From: Plazaster borealis
Lineage: Eukaryota > Echinodermata > Asteroidea > Forcipulatida > Labidiasteridae
Direction: 5' to 3'
Length of the DNA stretch: 64,000 nucleotides
NCBI GenBank assembly: GCA_021014325.1
Contig: CM037463.1
Coordinates: 6,207,001-6,271,000, forward strand
The notes beneath the pieces are model-generated. The model worked only from the letters and a program-made list of their open reading frames with translations. It was not told where the DNA came from and searched no databases. The translations under genes and the position numbers were made by a program. How positions within the stretch are numbered: position 1 is the first letter of the stretch; each line of letters starts with the position of its first letter. Shown here in pieces: positions 38,442-51,875 of the stretch.

Positions 38442-41400
38442 GTGTACCATGAGGGTAAACAAAGTATCAGGTATGGTTAGTGGGCTGTGGTGGAGTGTGC
38501 CCAGCCGTTCAGCACTCAGACATAGGTGGTCATTTTATACAAGTCCTTCCTCCTGGCAATGTACTTCACTCAAACTTCTGGGAGATGAAAATAATTTATA
38601 CAGCAGCCCATCCTAGCTCCTTTGGTTGAGGCCCTGGGACCGAGCGAACATTCCCCAAGAAGTAAATCGCCTGGAGAGAGGGCGCTAGTCATATAGTTCA
38701 ATTTGGCTTGACGAGTTGCAGAGAAAAAACATTTTGATTTTTTTTTTGTTATGGAATAATGGAGAATTAAACATAATTTGCAATTGAGGCAACCCCTAAC
38801 CCCTCCCTGGAATTGTATGGTTGCTTTGCATTTTTAAAAATATTTCCAAGCGTTTTAAATCTGGCCTAGGTGTTTAAAACAGATCAAAGAACCGACATCT
38901 CAAACAAAAATTGTATTCAAAGTTTACTAATTTGTGACTAAATAACTATTCCAATTTTTATACAGTTTATATACTTTAGATGTTTTAGTTTATACTTCTT
39001 ATAATGCAAGTCACAGATGGTGTTTTTTACATCTTTATGTCATATTATTTGGAATCTTTGTTTGACTTCTGTAAAAAAAAGAAAAAAGAAAAGAAAGAAA
39101 AAAAAAGAAAAAAAGAAGAAGAAAAAAACCCGAAAAAAAACCTGCAAGTGTTACAAACATCTCAATTAAACAACTGCCCTTGCGAAGAAAGGTATCAGTT
39201 TCCTCCTCATGCATTTTTTGTATCGACAATCTTCACGACCATCATGTTCTATAATATTGTCATGCTCCAATAAGCTCAAGTTGAAAATCTAATCATATAG
39301 TGTTTGGGATTCAGACGAATAACAGCGGGTAAAAACTGTGTCAGTGGGCGAGCAGCTGTGGGCGTGGCGACATCGAGGGGCGTCATTATAATGGAATTCA
39401 ACGTAACACAGCGTTGAGTTACTTTGGTGACGGACAACGCTTGGTGACTGTTGCGGTTGGGAGAAACGTAGCAACTGTAATTCATGTTTCTACAGAAACC
39501 GTTGTGAAAATATCCGTCAACAACAAATTTGCTCAGGCCTTCAAAAGATAATTTGATGGGCATAGAGGGAGGCATACATGGAATTGCATCTACATTATTT
39601 CAACGTGTAGTGTTGATTTCTAACAATCTTCAAGGGACGGGCGTTGGCATTACAAATCAGACGTCGTTACATTTAATTTGTATAAGTTAACCCTTTCATG
39701 CACCATTTATTTTAGTGATAAATTGATCATATGGACATAAATTGTTGTTTACTCGGGTTTTTTGTGCAAATGGCAACATCCCCCCTAAAAAAACCAAAAC
39801 AGGTCACAATAGCACCCTCAAGGCTCCTCTTGTTCAGTCTGAAAACTGGGGCCGTGCGTTCTTTTTTCTTATTTTGCAACTATTTTTCTGCAGGGATTTA
39901 AACCAGTCACTATCGACCGGTCGGTGCGTGAAAGAGATAAATATTTACCTTGATTGACAGTGGCAGTCGCAATTCCGTTGCTCACAACATTATTCAAGAA
40001 GCAAGTGAATGATTCACAGTTAATTATCATCAATCCAATAGAAGAACCAAAAATGACACAATTGCTTTTACTATATTTTATATACAGACAAAGTACAGGG
40101 TTGAAAGATATCGAAACAGGTTTATTACTTTCAATCGAAAGCTCACTAATGTTAAAATTCATAAGTGGCTACCGGCGAATAGAATGAGAACTCCACAGAT
40201 TGTTTTTATGGTGTATTTATTTGAAAACTAGAAACTAATTTACTGAAAACCATGGACGTTCTTTCCTTAAATTTAAACTAACAATAAACCCAAAACGTTA
40301 CCTTAAACAAACATTGTTGAAGTTAGGCAAATTTCGATTAAATTAACAATATAGGAAAATATTGAATGAAATGTTCATACGTTCTACTTGAAACCCTTGA
40401 ACTATAAATAGTTAGTTTATTATTTAATACCAAATCGTTGCACCTGTAGCTTGATTTATAAGGTGATTTATTGCCTGGTTAATTGTGGCCTTCTCTGTCA
40501 ATCAAGTGGATACCATGAGTTATTGGGTAATCATTTGTACCTTTTTGTTTTGTTAAGATCCCTCGGATGATAATCCAAGGTTGAGTTTGACTTGGTTAAC
40601 TCGAGGTCTTGGATCTTTGAAGTTTTTTGAACTGTTCGGCAGTTCAACAATAGAACTGGTTGAGATTTAATATATAAATAATGGTTGAAAGGCTTTTTTT
40701 AAATAAGACATCGGACATACACGTGGTAAATCAAATTTTGATCTCTATACATTGCGTCGATGTGATATGAGAAAATATGTAAGACTAGCATTTTTTTTTT
40801 TTTTTTTAAACACTTATGTGTTCACGAACTTTAAACTTCTTTTTGATCTATATAAAGTGTCAACTTTTGCAAATTACTGTATAGTGCCTCCCTGCCTATG
40901 TTAGGCCTACTTATAAAGAAAATGCAAAATACATCTTCAGTTTAATACTAAAAGGCAAAACTTAAACAAGGGGCGTTGTTTTTAGTTCCCTAATGATGGA
41001 AGAATATACTTAACGTTTGATTCAGCTTTTTTTAAAAGGTAAACAATTCTTGAACAACTTTACTTTTAATCGAACATTTTTAAGTGAAAATAAAAAAATG
41101 TAAAATCCCTGAAATGATCAAGTGTCATACCAGAATATCACTCAACATACAATATTGTTGGTATCTCTGTTTTCTACAAACGATTGGGATGGTTTGAATA
41201 GAGATAAACAAACAAACTAAGACTTGACAACACAAAACTGCAAACCTACAAAATGAGCACTATCAATGCCAGGTTCGTATTAAATTTGAATTGTCTTCAT
41301 CGGAATTTGTGTTTTATATCGTTCATCTTGACTAGTTTTTTTTTGTTCATATAAATGTTCATCCTTCTACTTTTCTCTCTCCCTTTTTAATGGCATTCCC

Positions 41401-42613
41401 TGACCGTCTACATGATGTTTATCTAACTTGGCATCAAGACATAATTGCCTGCATGGAACATATAATGCCCTTGGTAAATGTTCCTTTCTTTATAAAGACC
41501 CCCATGCAATTGTAGGTTGCACAGTGAGGAGTGGAAACGCTTGCAGGCCCGTCAAAGTTGAAGGTGAAGGGCATGCTTCAGTCTTGTCAGGAAACACAAT
41601 GGTACATTCTATGCAATGGTGAATATCTTTTCTATTTACGGGTTTTGATCATGACTTCTAGGTGACAACAAGGTCTAGACTCCATTGATCGAATAGTGGG
41701 ATTCAGAACAATACTAAAATGAAAGGCTGTGGACAATAGCTTTGAAGTTGTCATCTTAATCAAGTCAGTGGAGAAGTGTTTTTGAGTTTTAAAAGGGTCC
41801 GTTCACGTTTTGGAATGTAGCAAGTGGCTTTTTCTTTTGAATTGTTCCGAGAGGCCTGGGGACAGCTGACCCAATTTAATCTTGTTAGCTACCGACAGAT
41901 GACCCACTGGTTTTATAACTCGTGCCGCCGTGATGGGAAAATTACAAAATAATTATTGACCTTGCAGCTTACGGTATATGGTAAACTAATTTAAGCATGA
42001 ACAATGATTTTGAGGTATTGGTTGTTTACAGGTTAGATTAAGATGCCGATGGAGAGATGAGTATTTTGGTCAATTACCCTGTATACACATCAATAATTGC
42101 AGTTCTTATTTCCATTATTATAAAAACCAGACTATCAAGCCTCAATTTGCAGGGATATAAGATAGGCAAATCATGATATTGATTTTCATTCAGTAACGGT
42201 TAGGAATTGAGCTAGTGAGCCCGAGAGAAACAAAACTGGCAAACGTAGTTCAAAAACGCTTAGCGCAGAAAAATGTTGCTCAGCAGTAATAGGTCACCAG
42301 CAAAAATACCATGTATTTGGCACGGTTCCTCACTACTATTTTGCTCAGCGAAATAATGGATAAGCAATAATTTCTCCTTAGCGCGGCCGTGTAATCCGCG
42401 AGTAATGATGTTTTCGGGCAGCTACTACTAATTGCTTATCCAAACAAAAAATCGATTGATTGATTATCGGACAAACTGACGATATTTAGGGGGGCTCTTT
42501 ATAGAGCAACATGAGCGTTCAATCAGCCATGTAAAAGAAACATTTGTGCGCGTTTATATAATTTCATTCAATCACTAAATCTGAGATTACAATTCATCAG
42601 CATGAATCACATG
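38442..42613. other. Non-genic stretch
   Basis: No supported gene. Contains a purine run (39074-39138), poly(T) at 40791-40808 and a more GC-rich patch at 39300-39480 with short uninformative open frames. A low-confidence LINE or exon relic cannot be excluded but no family motif is visible. Confidence 0.45.
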
Positions 42614-42788
42614 GGTCCGGTCGCGGGAAGGCAATATTTTTTTCCTACGAAATTTTTGTCCCTATACGGGAAATTAACATGGTCTGGAGGAGGATGATTC
42701 AAAAGAGGGCGCTATCAAAAGAAATTTGTACACAGTTCGCCGTATGGGGGGACAAAAAGTTCGTAGGAAAAAAAATCTCGCGTCCGGG
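42614..42788. repeat. Foldback element with CCGG(A/T)CGCG ends
   Basis: The left arm GGTCCGGTCGCGGGAAGG... TTTTTTTCCTACGAAATTTTTGTCCC is the near complement of the right arm at 42746-42788 (GGGGGGACAAAAAGTTCGTAGG AAAAA...CGCGTCCGG). The loop is about 80 bases. Confidence 0.65.
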
Positions 42789-43720
42789 AATCACTGTATC
42801 CGGTAACAAATTACAAAATAGTTCCCCTGTAAAAACTGCATTGCATTGAAACATTCGTGCTGGGCATTCCATCACAAGCCCACCCTCTCCCGTGTATCTT
42901 CTTTGGGCCAAATCGGCGAACCCTTAGAAACTAGTGCTGTTCATCTTCCAAAATGACACCTTCGACAGAAAGTCAACGTTGTATCTAACCCCATTCTAAC
43001 CCCATTTTACCGCTACTCAGAAATTGCAAACTTTACGCCACCCCGTCATTAATAGAAAGCTAGTTCAGTCCTAAGCAAAACTCCAATGTCAAACATGTAC
43101 AAAATCACTTCGCACTTTCCAGGGATCGTGAAATTTGTCAACATACTTGGCTCAGCCTTTCAATTTCGATCGTGACCCTGTTTTCATGTCATTCCATCAT
43201 TATTTCAATTAGAAAATGTAGGACACGGGTTTTATTTTTTTCGAGCAGACAAAACACAGCTGCGAATCGGTGGTGGTGGTATTGGTGTTTTCTAAAGCAC
43301 ACTGACCTTTGCGCTGCCCTCTAACCCATGAGCCTACCAGAATCAAACTCACAGCGACATCCCTGATTAGGTTTCCTGTACACATCAGGACCCCAGTCAA
43401 TGGGAGCTTGCTCCAGACGCAAACTGTCTCCCACTGGTTGTTTTATCATTTTGAATATGAAACCTTAATCCGGACATAATTTGATACGTTGTAAATCCAA
43501 TGCGCGTCACGTTCACATGGTATAGATTCATAACAGATTGTATTTATATCATGCATGGTGAAAGCATGTGAAAGTGACACCTTGTTTTACTCACACAACG
43601 GTGTACGATGCAAGGAAGAGAAACATAAGTTCGACTACTTCCCGACTTTGTCACCTTTTTAATGGGAAAATCTGAAAGGGGCAGCCGCTACAATTTCCTT
43701 TTTAAAATGAGCTTATCCTC

Positions 43721-44253
43721 TAAAGGCATCGTTCACATTTTGTAATTGGAGCCTATATAGACTGTGCAAGTCTCGTGCGTATTCGAACATTTGGACCCGT
43801 TAAAGTGCGTGAGTTTGTTTCCTTCACGCGTTAAAGCAATGAGCGTGCGACCAGTGGTCCCAAAAATGTTCGAATACGCGCGAGACTTGCATGGTCTATT
43901 GTTTGTTTCAATCCTATATAGTTGTAGATATATACCATAAAACTAACCTGTGCAAATTTCCTTTTAAAGGTGGTAGCGTTTTTGAGATACTGCCGAAATT
44001 CTGGAGCGGTTATGTCCACGCAGGAAGAATAATCTGCATTGGAATACACACTCTGAGAGTAACGCTTCTCAATATATTTTAAATATTTTGGGGATCAAAA
44101 GTGATATATTTTTCAATAACCGCAGTCCTTCGAAGTAAAAAGTCTCTCAAAATGCATTATACTATCCATGCAAGCTGCTGTATTTCTTCCCAAGTAAGTT
44201 TTTATTGCCATACATTTTCAGAGTCATTACCAAACGTGTACGATGCCTTTAAA
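43721..44253. repeat. MITE family C, copy 2, interrupted by family G
   Basis: TAAAGGCATCGTTCACATTT to CCAAACGTGTACGATGCCTTT. The interior is as in the copy at 19694 (GGTGGTAGCGTTTTTGAGATA, TATGTCCACGCAGGAAGAAT). A family G element interrupts it near its left end. Confidence 0.75.
43758..43898. repeat. MITE family G, complete copy 2 (nested)
   Basis: TAGACTGTGCAAGTCTCGTG to GCGAGACTTGCATGGTCTA, 141 bp. The insertion point within the family C host differs from that of the 19805 copy. Confidence 0.75.
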
Positions 44254-45465
44254 AAGGCACCGTGCCGTTGCGTATTTCAATGAAACCCATGAAACATCTA
44301 TACCTATGACCCTCTTCTCGTTTTAAAATAATTCAGGTCACAATCATCAGGGGCTACCTTGCACACTCGTTAAGGTCGTGTTATTCCATAGTCCTATTTT
44401 GTTCCCTCCACCATGGAGGTATCCATACCATACCTCCACAATTCTACAGAGGTTCAATGAGTTCGTCGTACTGAATTGTTTCGGCAAAGCCCGGTGAGAT
44501 TGCGCCGAAAAGAAGGGGAAAAAATGCACGAACAGAAAACTACCTGACACGTGTGGATGCTCAACATTATTTCCCTTTTCAATGAATTTGAGAATAGAGC
44601 GGAAAATGTGGCCTACATTAATGTTATCTTAATTGTAAATGGGTCAACGGTGACAACTGCATGGGTGTTCTCATCCGTCAGTATGGACAGTCATTTCCCT
44701 GTATTTTATTGATCAGGAATTCATACACGGGATACTTGACACAATTCCGAAAACCACTAAGTATCGGCTTGCACCAGTCACAAAAAAACCACGAACTTGT
44801 GAAATTTTCTTCTCAACTTTCCAACTCTATCCCAGTTGTTTTCTATACAAACAGCTTGTACGCTCAACAAGACGTTGTACTGACTCCTAAAATACATACC
44901 CACTTACTAAGGCAATTTCTTTATTAACTTATACCTACGTAGCACCCCGCTCATCCATAGCACCTATACCACCTATTTTCATTAGGCCAATGTTTACATT
45001 GTAAAGAAACCTTTGGATCACATTCGAGTTGAAAGTTTCAATTTTGAAAATTTAAAATGTTAGTTTGCGTTGCACTTATTTTATTTTAACTTTATGTATG
45101 CTTTTTGAAGGCCGATGAATGACTCTTCAAGCCCTTTCATCATTCAGCACATTGCAATATTTTATAACCATAAGCCCTAACCAATGTTGAAATAATATTG
45201 ACGATCATGCTGGCACACAACCCACTGTTGATTTGACATTACATGATCGATCGATCCTGTTTGTGTGTTTTCTAAAGTCAATTGCGAAGGAAAAAGATCG
45301 CACACTTGGAGAGTCATTTTGCATCTGAGAACAACTTAAACACGAATCACTCGCCATTTGGCACATGCTCCTTCACCATAACATCATTGTGATAAAAATA
45401 AATGCTTCGGAAGAAGGTAAACAAAAAACGTACTGCAAAAGTCACGTGGCACTGTACCCTTCGTG

Positions 45466-45547
45466 ATGACAGCAGCCCAGGATCGGTATCAGCTGGACAG
45501 TTCCGCCGAAACTGCATCAATACTGGACCAGGCCAAGTCGGTGTGGT
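45466..45547 (+). CDS. Candidate first coding exon (weak)
   Basis: ATG at 45466 opens MTAAQDRYQLDSSAETASIL followed by DQAKSVW and a perfect GTAAGT donor at 45548, phase 1. No recognised family and no confirmed partner exon. The same stretch is also open in part on the minus strand. Confidence 0.2.
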
Positions 45548-46282
45548 GTAAGTCGTGTGGTTCAGAGTGTGTCTGAATGATCATACAAACCATCGATATA
45601 CAAACATATGTTATTCTACTCCCTGAAGGTTTACTATGGACGTTTGTCATGCTATAATGCTCCACTGGTCCTGAGCAATGATTAAGGCTGCTAGAGTCAC
45701 ATACCAGGTGTGAGACTTAGGTGATATGTGGCGACTAAAGGCACTACCCCTGGCTTTGACCATGCTTTGACGGACCGCCCAGATTTAGCCTGTCATCTGG
45801 TGGTGGGGGTTACTTTCAGTTGGGATAACAGCCGTCTCGCTCGGTACAGCGCATGATCTAACGCTTGGAGTGTGAAACTTTTAATGTCTGTTTCTGGTTC
45901 ACTTCACACATAGAGCTGGCCGATTAAGAAGGGGGGAAATAGAAAAGAAAAAAATATATATAAATCATATCTTTAACACAGCACCGACCACTAACAAAGG
46001 TTTGTTATAGAACTCGCACATGTGACGCCTTTGGGTATACCTGGAACCGACACGGGATTTTCAACACGCACGTCATGGTTACGCTCTGTGGGTCGGCCGC
46101 AGCAAGGGACTGTGCGACTCCAGCGCACACGGGGCATACGACTCGCAACGGCTGGCTCGGTTTTTTATATGAAAATGACAAAACCGCGACACACGGACTC
46201 CCAATTATGATTGATACTTTTTATCGTGTATTATAGAATTCCAAATAAACCGTACTTAGTTCATTCTTAGTTGCTTCCGAGA

Positions 46283-46333
46283 TGGCACCGGCTGGGGGTA
46301 ACGAGGAGCTCAGGGACGGCTACAAATATGAGG
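46283..46333 (+). CDS. Candidate first coding exon (weak)
   Basis: ATG at 46283 in good context (CGAGATGG) opens 17 codons, MAPAGGNEELRDGYKYE, ending GAG at a strong GTAAGC donor, phase 0. No family is recognised from 17 residues. A phase-compatible candidate exon lies at 50044-50166. Confidence 0.3.
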
Positions 46334-46607
46334 TAAGCTTGATTATTCCGTACTGTAACTATACTTGACATTATACCTTGAAATGTGAGTTCTCTGCAGA
46401 TGCGGGTAAATCTATATTACCACACGGTCCGTTATAAGATGGAAGCCATAGATACTCAGGGACTTGACTTGGATGCCATTATCCAAGCAAGTGTCAACTG
46501 TTTCAGAGTATACGTGCCGCCCTTTCAAGTCTACCTCTACCTTAAATTAGTGATACCATGGGTCACTATTTATTATACCATGGCATTTACATCATTGCTT
46601 CACCCCG

Positions 46608-46638
<31 letters not shown>

Positions 46639-47837
46639 AATATTCTAGTCACTGAGGCGGACCGTACCAAGCAGTTGCAACACTGTTGATATAATGCATC
46701 TGTAATTTCTTTTCAAAGTATCAAGTCACTTGTGTTATCATAAGGTGTTTAACTTCACAAGACTTATACAGCCAGGGGAAATAGCCGTGGTTTTTTGTGA
46801 TTTCGTGAGACGTATATACGAAAAGGGCATTTGCGTTAGCCCCAGTAGGAAAGTCACCATAAAGTTGTTGACTAATGATACGTACGGCAAGTTGCTCTGT
46901 TAATAATACCGCATCATTAGTTCCCGCTGTTCATGTTTTATACGTTATTAAAGGGTTAAGTTATAAGTGCATTGCGACGCACATAGTTTAAACTCGTGGA
47001 ATATTATTGCATCAGCCTCACTTGAGTTCAATACACCTTAGGTGATCGTGATTCCAATATTAGAAATAAGGGGATCAAATCAGATCAATGTGTTTACGTA
47101 GGGACAAACGGAAGGTGACCTTGCATGCTAGTGGGATCGATCGCTGACTGGAAAGAACACCATTTTATGGGACACTTGGACACTTGAGGGACGTTATTTT
47201 GGGCGTTCTCTTTATTACCATTCGAAATTATAATCAGGGTAGTTTGTAGACCGGGGGGACCATAGACGTCAGACTGGCCGTGTATGCGAGAGTTAACCCC
47301 AAACTCCCCGCATGATTCTTCATTGGGAAAATGAGAGTAGTTTAATTGAACTTAGTTGAGCTAGATTGTATCGCCTTCCTGTCCCCAAGCCACATGATCA
47401 CGCGGCCTGCATAGTCAATGTAACTTTCATCAAAATGAATGCAAGTCAAACAGTCTGTACCGTAAGTCAACTGCCCGTTGTAAAGATGCACAGAGAGATA
47501 GTGGAGGGAATTCCTTCTTCTTACAGTGTGCCAAAATGTCGGGCAAGCTACGGAAACTGCCACCAACCAAAATACATTTGTTCTGAAGCTGGTTTTGTGC
47601 GCTGGTTCATTGCAATGAAACTTTGGTGGCAATGGCCAGATTTTCTCGAACAAAATTGTTCTATCGCTATCAGATAAGGTCTTCATTCTTGTAAAGCCTT
47701 AAAACATCCTTACTTTGGTGATTCACAAAAATATGAAGCTAGTCTCCAAGAATTCACAGCGTGCGCCTTTAAAAATGATTTATTCTGCCATATATTTAAG
47801 CATTGATGAAATATGCAATTTAACTTGGCAAACATGT

Positions 47838-48200
47838 TTAAGCACTGTACACTCAAAATATATATTAGCATAAAAACTGACTTGGTAACGAGCAACAGAG
47901 AGCTGTTGATATTATAAAACATTGTGAGAAACGACTCCCTCTGAAGTAACGTAGTTTTTGAGAAAGAGGTAATTTCTCACTAAAATAATAAAAACTTCTT
48001 GCTAGAAGTTTTTGTTCCTATTTGAAAGCCCACAAATTTGTACAACAATGGTGTTTTTTCTTTCATCATTTTCTTGCAACTTCGATGACCAATTGAGCCC
48101 AAATTTTCACAGGCTTGTTATTTTATGCATATGTTGGGATACACCAAGTGAGAACACTGGTCTTTGACAATTTCCAAACGTGTTCAGTGCATGCCTTTAA
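47838..48200 (+). repeat. MITE family D copy
   Basis: From TTAAGCACTGTACACTCAAA to CCAAACGTGTTCAGTGCATGCC. Same interior blocks as the 16737 copy. Confidence 0.78.
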
Positions 48201-50043
48201 GAATATCTGGCCACTACTTCGGTCTACTTGTATTGCATTGCTTTCTTAATACTGAGGTATACTGCATCTGTCATTTGATCCCGGCATCAATTATTACCCC
48301 AACGTGCTCGTAATATTGAGACACTTCTGATTAAAGTTAGCGGTTATATCAATTATTTGAAACAAGCCGGGTGACAGAAGCTCATTAAAAGGCTGCGCGT
48401 AATACTGTGTGCTTACCAAGGTGGAACCCATGTATATTGGATTGCAAGAAGCCATTTTCCTAAATTAAACAAATTTCACAATGTGTGTATGGAGGTCTTT
48501 TTAATGGGACATTATTGAGGTGGGTTTGTAAAAAGGGTGTGTCCTACCCCCTACTTTTTTGGAGACCATTCAAGCCGTAAATTAACTGCTATAAATCTTT
48601 AGCAGCTGTACCAGTAACCTGGAGATTATAATTCCAAGGTCAGTTTGTTGGTATAGAAATGAAGATATGCTGGAAAGATATGTTAGGAACATTAAGTAGT
48701 TCGGGGGCATCCCGTGCTGAATTTGGTTCCAACTCGCGGTGAGCCACAATATACGTCATGATTCGACTGGGGTATCCCCGAAGATGTTTAACTGCGCATG
48801 CTCAATATTCTCTTCAGGATCCACTGTGATGATGTGCGAAATGATCAACCCTGAAATCATGTCTGCCTACAGCTTTTTGACTTAAAGGTGTAAATCCATA
48901 TTGTTGCGGAATTTCAATAATTTGAAAAGAACGGTTGTTTGCTCTCCACCAACCCCACCCCCTCCCAACCTCGTCCCCATGGTTTACTTTATTTCCAGCC
49001 ATGTTTACAATAGTAAACCCTTGGAGGGAAACTCCTTACTTGGACCCTGATTGGACAACGACTGGTGTACACAAGTCTAAAGTAAACATGTTAAGTTGTA
49101 CTCATTCAGTATTCACCATGTTCACAGCCAGACTATTCTAATTTGCATACGTATCCAACATTTTTGGATATGCAAATGACCCAATACCAGGGTGAGAGAG
49201 CGGTCAACCTCGTACTCCTCGACACACCATGGGGACGAGGTTGACCCCCCCCCCCCCGCTCTCTCTCTCTCTCTTTGATTACGGTAATCATTAGTTGTTT
49301 TCACACTCTTTGTGATTTGATTCGCATGAGAGAAAACAAGGAAGTGTTCCAGACGTACAACCATTGGCCCCAATCACCATGGAAGTCTCTTTGTAGGAAA
49401 ATTTCAACCCACGTAGTTGGTCTTTGTTTGTAAATCAGTTCAATGATAGTCATTTTGAAGATAGCAAAACCCCGGAGACAACCGGTACTCGGTTGATTGA
49501 CGCTCGCTTCTGCTATGTGTACTCAGCAAAAAAGGGGTACCTAATAAAAATGCCAGAGCTTACTGATGCAAGAGTGAAGACTGTAAACAACGGATCAAGG
49601 TCCACGGTTTTGAATCCTTCATGAATGACCGAATATAATATAAGTCACATAACATCCAAACCAAACCAGGGTTTGGCTTTGGCTTTGGCTTTGCGGTCAA
49701 GCTTCGTCTATCAAATAAAGCCCTATGCATGTTCAAGCTATTGCTCAGGTTTTCCGAACGAGAGACGGCGCCCCACTTGCCGTTGTTTAAAAAAGACCCC
49801 CGATCTTTTGCTGAAGCTGGAAATTGTCAAAGGCAGACGTGCTTTCTCACGCATCAGTCAGGTGTCATCTTCAAAATGCCTTGATTATTAATTTGGCCAT
49901 CATCAAAGATGATTAATTACACGGCTGCAGAAGCCCCGGTCAAAGGACTTTGTACAGTTGATGTTTTTCCATGATATCTATGCATCGTATATAATATCAA
50001 CCTTGGCCGTCGTTAGACCAGATTCCAATTACGAGTGTCTCAG

Positions 50044-50166
50044 GGAACCACTGTGTTGGTTGACCGTAGCCGGCCAAGTCCAGACGACGAACGGCTGCGT
50101 CGTGTCTGGGGTATTTTCGCTGATCGAGTTGCTAAACAGGGCGTGATGTCGGCAATTGGGTGTAAG
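50044..50166 (+). CDS. Candidate internal exon (weak)
   Basis: 41 codons between a GTGTCTCAG acceptor and an AAG-GTACAA donor, phase 0 at both ends: GTTVLVDRSRPSPDDERLRR, then VWGIFADRVAKQGVMSAIGCK. The amino-acid and codon use is protein-like and more GC-rich than the flanks. No family recognised. Confidence 0.28.
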
Positions 50167-50636
50167 GTACAACGAGGGGGAGATGATCGGATGGTATCAC
50201 TCCCCGGATATGCCCTGCTGTGAATCTTCCAGGGCATTTGGAAACCCAACACTTTTGCTTGGGAATAATAGTACGTGCAGTGACGTCAGCAAGAGGAAAA
50301 AATGACGTTGAAAATCGGCCGGGTTGAGAACAGCGGCGTTTATGTTTGGTTGTGCAGTGCAGACTTGTTGTACATCCAATTCAGTTAAAGGGGAGCAGGC
50401 TTGATATCCTATTCCTGGTTTGGTGTCTCGCAATGTGACTTTGCAACGGTATACAGAGTTTGAAAACTAACACAGGGATTGTAAAACAAATCAAATAAAT
50501 AAATACAAATATAGCCGAGAATCACATAAATGTCACACGTTTGCTCTTAAGTGGGTAGATTTATTAACATGAATTATTCACCCCTGAAATATCGGTTTGT
50601 TATTTTATTTGTGTATGTTCCCCCAAACCCCCCAAA

Positions 50637-50655
50637 CAACAACAGCAACAACAGC

Positions 50656-50706
<51 letters not shown>
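50637..50706. repeat. (CAA)n microsatellite
   Basis: About 23 CAA/CAG triplets, nearly perfect, followed by an ACAA tetranucleotide run. Confidence 0.95.
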
Positions 50707-50707
<1 letters not shown>

Positions 50708-51602
50708 TTAACAAACAAACAAACAAACACCCCCAGAGTGTAATGCATGGTTGTTTTTTCGAAGTTACATTTTGAATGCACATACTATGCCATACACACC
50801 GACCTGTGAACAAATTGACACAAAGAGATCTTAGGCCTATTATTTTTGTAATGGAAACAGGGTAAAACTTGTGCTTTTTCAGAGGTATTGCAACATCTAC
50901 TATTTGTATGCTTATTCCGATTACGTGAATTGGAGTTAGCATTGGTGGTGAAGGCAAGGGGCCTTCAAATGCTCTTTTCTCTATACTAATTCAGACGGAA
51001 ATGTTTCATTAATAAAACAAAGTTGGTGCTAAATATAAACTTTATAGTAAATAATAATCATAAAGAGCTTTCAGGTTGAAAATGTATAATTGTTTTTCCA
51101 GACACTAAACCCATCATATCCTCGAAACCATGACAATGTTGTATTTCCTTCTTCCCTGTTGAGATTGATTCTCTGTATAGGCGAGAAATTGTCACCGTAA
51201 CCAAAGATATTTATTCCAATCGATAAGAGAGTTTCGGCGGCAGGAGAACTGCGAAGAGCCACAGCCTGAACTTGTGGCGTTCGATCACGCGAGACGTCCG
51301 GCATCTTTCCCGCCCCAGGGGCTTGGCGACCGTAGGGAGGGAGATCAGGAGTAAAGGGGGAATGGTCGAGTGTTTTACCTCCATGGCGTATTGAAACATT
51401 TTAGGATAGCCCCGGGCAGTATAAAATATTGAGATGCACATGTATATTGCAGGTTAAGTCTGTTTCGACACTTGATAGGAAAAATATTTGACGTATTGGA
51501 CTCGCTTCGAATGTTTGATGGAAAGACAGCTGAACCTTGTTATAGTCAACCTAATTTATATGTATAAAACAAATTGATTATCTGTTACTATAAATCATCT
51601 CT

Positions 51603-51875
51603 TAAAGGCATCGTACACGTTTGGTAATGACTCTGATAATTAATGGCAATAAAAACTTACTTGGTAAGATGTATAAAGCAGCTTTGGATAGTATTATGCA
51701 TTTTGAGAAACTTTCACCTCGAAGTACTGCGGTTATGGACAAACATATCACTTTTATCTCCATATTTGAATCTGGGAAGCGTTACGCGTAACGCTTCTCA
51801 GAGAGTGTATTCCTATGCAAACTATTCTTCCCGCGTTGACATAACCACTTCAGATTTTCGGCAATATCTCAAATG
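51603..51875. repeat. MITE family C, truncated copy 3
   Basis: TAAAGGCATCGTACACGTTTGG then a GCGTTACGCGTAACGC palindrome and the complement of TTATGTCAACGC; stops at ...GGCAATATCTCAAA without the second terminal repeat. Confidence 0.68.

Larger units (their letters stand above)
44254..47837. other. Stretch with weak plus-strand exon candidates
   Basis: Mostly unique DNA. Two short ATG-to-donor segments (45466-45547 and 46283-46333) are listed separately. A (CT)n run follows a C-run at 46608-46639. An open frame pair at 47342-47686 overlaps on both strands and matches nothing. Confidence 0.4.
48201..51602. other. Mostly non-genic stretch
   Basis: Contains an inverted pair of octamer words at 49141-49177, a C-run plus (CT)n at 49238-49275, a (CAA)n microsatellite at 50637-50706 and one candidate exon at 50044-50166. 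A GC-richer patch at 51230-51370 has open frames on the minus strand that I could not assign. Confidence 0.4.

Noticed and set aside
39276..39575. 99-codon minus-strand open frame in a GC-richer patch
   Set aside because: No splice signals or domain; two overlapping frames.
51071..51441. Two overlapping minus-strand open frames in a GC-richer patch
   Set aside because: Coding-like composition but no family, and two frames compete; left unannotated.
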